Shown here: in pieces, positions 39,801-42,800 of the stretch
Numbering within the stretch: the stretch's first letter is position 1
How the letters are laid out: each line of letters starts with the position of its first letter
NCBI RefSeq assembly: GCF_008035925.1
Contig: NZ_CP036264.1
Span: forward strand, 7,039,641-7,103,640
DNA length: 64,000 nt
DNA from: Stieleria maiorica
GTDB taxonomy: Bacteria; Planctomycetota; Planctomycetia; Pirellulales; Pirellulaceae
Direction: 5' to 3'
Notes under the pieces: model-generated
What the model was told of the DNA's origin: nothing
Seen by the model: only the letters and a program-made list of their open reading frames with translations
The model's database searches: none
Position numbers and translations under genes: made by a program

Positions 39801-42800
39801 CCTCCACCGAATCGAACGGCCAGCTTGTGACCGTCCAAACGACATTCACCGCTTCCTCGACCAGCGACACCGAATCGACGTCCAATTCGATCAGCGGCGT
39901 CCATTCCAGCACCACCACGACCGCGGCGACCAACTCCGGCAGCGAGTCGAGCTCCAACCAATCGCTGACCCACCAGTCCAACGCGTCCTGGACATCCAAC
40001 CAGACCACGACGCGAACCGGCAACAACGTGACCGGTGAGTTCTCGCAATCCGGCACCTCCAGTCACAACGGCACTGAAACCGAAACGACCACCAACCAAA
40101 CGCTGACCAGCGTCGTCACGACCAGCTCCGAAGGCACCGGCGAATCATCGTCCTCGGGCAACACGATCACCGGCACATCCGCCCACCAGTCCACCGGAAC
40201 CGACGAACAAACCGTTTTACAAAACGACACGAACCAAACACTCTCCGTCACCTCCACCGAATTCACTCAATCAACCTCTACAAGCTCTGGCAATGAGAAC
40301 GCGATCACCGGGGTTTATGAATCCACCTCGACGATCGAGCAAACGTACCGGCAGAGTGAAACGGAAACGAATCAGACGGAAACGAAGACACTCCAGCGCG
40401 ACGGCAACTCCGAGTCCGCTACCACAACTAGCGGAAACCAGATCACTGGTGACTACACATCCGCGATGACGATCGAGTCCTCCGCCTCCGCGACCGGACA
40501 AACCCAAAACCAATCACTGACCGTCGCCACGACCGCACAAACCGAAACGACGTCGGAAACGTCAACCGAAACCGGAAACACACGCTTCGACACCTACCAG
40601 ACCGAGTCGACTTCGACACAGGCAACCACGACCACGCAATCGTCACAAAACCAGACTTCCTCCGCGTCCGCCACCGCCGCGACGACCACCGAGTCCTCCA
40701 CCACCCGCAGCGGCAATCGAACCAGCGGCGACTTCACCGAAGACACCGCCCGCAACACGGTTTCCTCCGGCACCGGATCCTCCACCAACCAGACCCAGAC
40801 TGAAAACAGCGAGACATCTCGCACCGTTGACGAAGTCTTTCGGCAAATCGGCAACGACATCACCGGTTTGTACACCTGGACGTCAACCACCACGTCGACC
40901 TCCGCCGACGATCTATCGCAATCCAACACCGATCGCAACGTCACGGGCCAGGCGAACCATTCATCATCAGTCACCACGACCGCCAGCGGCAACCGCGTGA
41001 GCGGCGATTTCAACGAAACCCGTGAATCCGACCGCGAGTCGACTCGCGATCAATCCGGGACGATCGCTGACCGGTTCTTCACATTGACCGAATCCAGGTC
41101 GACGACCGGACTCGTCTCGACCACCGGAAACGAAATCACGTCGGCCTCGTCGACCACGTCTTCATCCAGCGAGACGTACAACTACACCAAACAAACGACC
41201 TACGCAGACGGCAGCGACCAGAAAACCGTCACCCGCAGCGGCACGCATGCTTCATCATCCTCCGAAAACGCGATCACCGGCGTCTACACCGCGTCGACTT
41301 CCAGTTCCTCCACGACCGACGTCAACGAAGCCGGCACCCGCAGCGAATCCTACACCGCCACGTCGCACATCGAATCGACGTCTTCATCGACCGAAGAAGG
41401 TAATTCCGTCGTCGGAACCTTCGATGATGCGACCGCCGTCGAGTTCACCTCGGCCGTCACCCGATCGTTGACCGACGCCACGGGCACCCGTCTCGCGATC
41501 GCCGAAAACGCCGCGGGCAACTCGATTGGTGATCAATCCGGAAACCGAATCAGCGGCGTGTTCACAAGTTCCGACCAATCGGACGCGACCGTCACGACGA
41601 CCCAAACGGTCCAGTCCGCCGATGGAATGCACGACCACACCGCGGTCAACACGGTGACCCAAGAAACCGCCTCCGATTCCAGCGGCAACTCCGTCACCGG
41701 CGCGGTCACGTCACACGCCGACACCACCACGACAACAACGCTAACCCAGGACGGAACGGTCGGCGGACTCACCGTCGACTTCGATTCCACGTCAACCGAC
41801 GTCGCCGAAACCGACTCTACCGGCAATACCTTGACCGGCAGCTTTGAGCACGCGACCACGGCAACCGACACCTATTCCTTCACCCAAACCATCGACCGCG
41901 GCCTCGACGGAAACTCCTCCGTCAGCGGTTCGGGGACGAAGACCTACACCGTCGATCTGGACGAGAACCGACTGACCGGAGACCTCTCGCGACGCACGGA
42001 AGGATCCGACACCTATTCGCTTTCACAATCGGGCACCGGCGCCGCGGGCGTTTACGAAGTCGCATTGACGGGCACGGATCGCTTTACCGAAACGGAGACG
42101 TCCAGCTGCGAAACCGGCGTGTTCGATCGATCTACCGAAGTCGACGGGAGCGTGACGGGGACACGCACGATTTCGGGTGCAGCAACCGACTTCACCGAAG
42201 CAGTCGATCAAATCGTCCGAGCGCAGGGCAACTACATCGACGGTGACATCGATCTCACGATCACCGGCAACGGACGCTACGACGCACTGATCGATTTCGT
42301 CGACACCTCCAACGCCCCGACGGGCACGGTCGGCGATCTGGATCATTCACCGACCGGTGTCCCGATGGTTCTGGGCACCGCACCAACGCTCCCGACGGCC
42401 GGCGGCGCCGAATCACTCGGCGAAGTCTCCGCTTCGCCGATCTCGTCTCGCGCCGTCGCACCGGTCGGCAGCCTTTCCGCAGCCGCGTTCCGCGACGTGC
42501 AATCGAGCGGCATCCCGGCCATCACGCCTGGAAGCCAGTGGTCCTCCAGCGCGACCGTCGACCGCTACGCCCAAACCGGCAGCTCGACGATCGAGCAATA
42601 TTGTTTCCCCGCCGGAACCGAGATCCTGCTCGCCGACGGCCGATCCAAACCGATCGAACGAATCGTCCCCGGCGACACCGTCGCTTCCGCCGAATTCAAC
42701 GACGACGCACACACCGGCAACCTCATCGCCGGGACCGTCACCGAAACCTACCACAACTCACCCCAACCACTCCTCACCATCCACCTCGGTGACGCATCAA

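Noticed and set aside
34718-42320. RTX-type calcium repeats pointing to type I secretion
   Set aside because: The GGxGxDxxx nonapeptide is absent; the repeat is 46 residues with GN and NQ turns instead.
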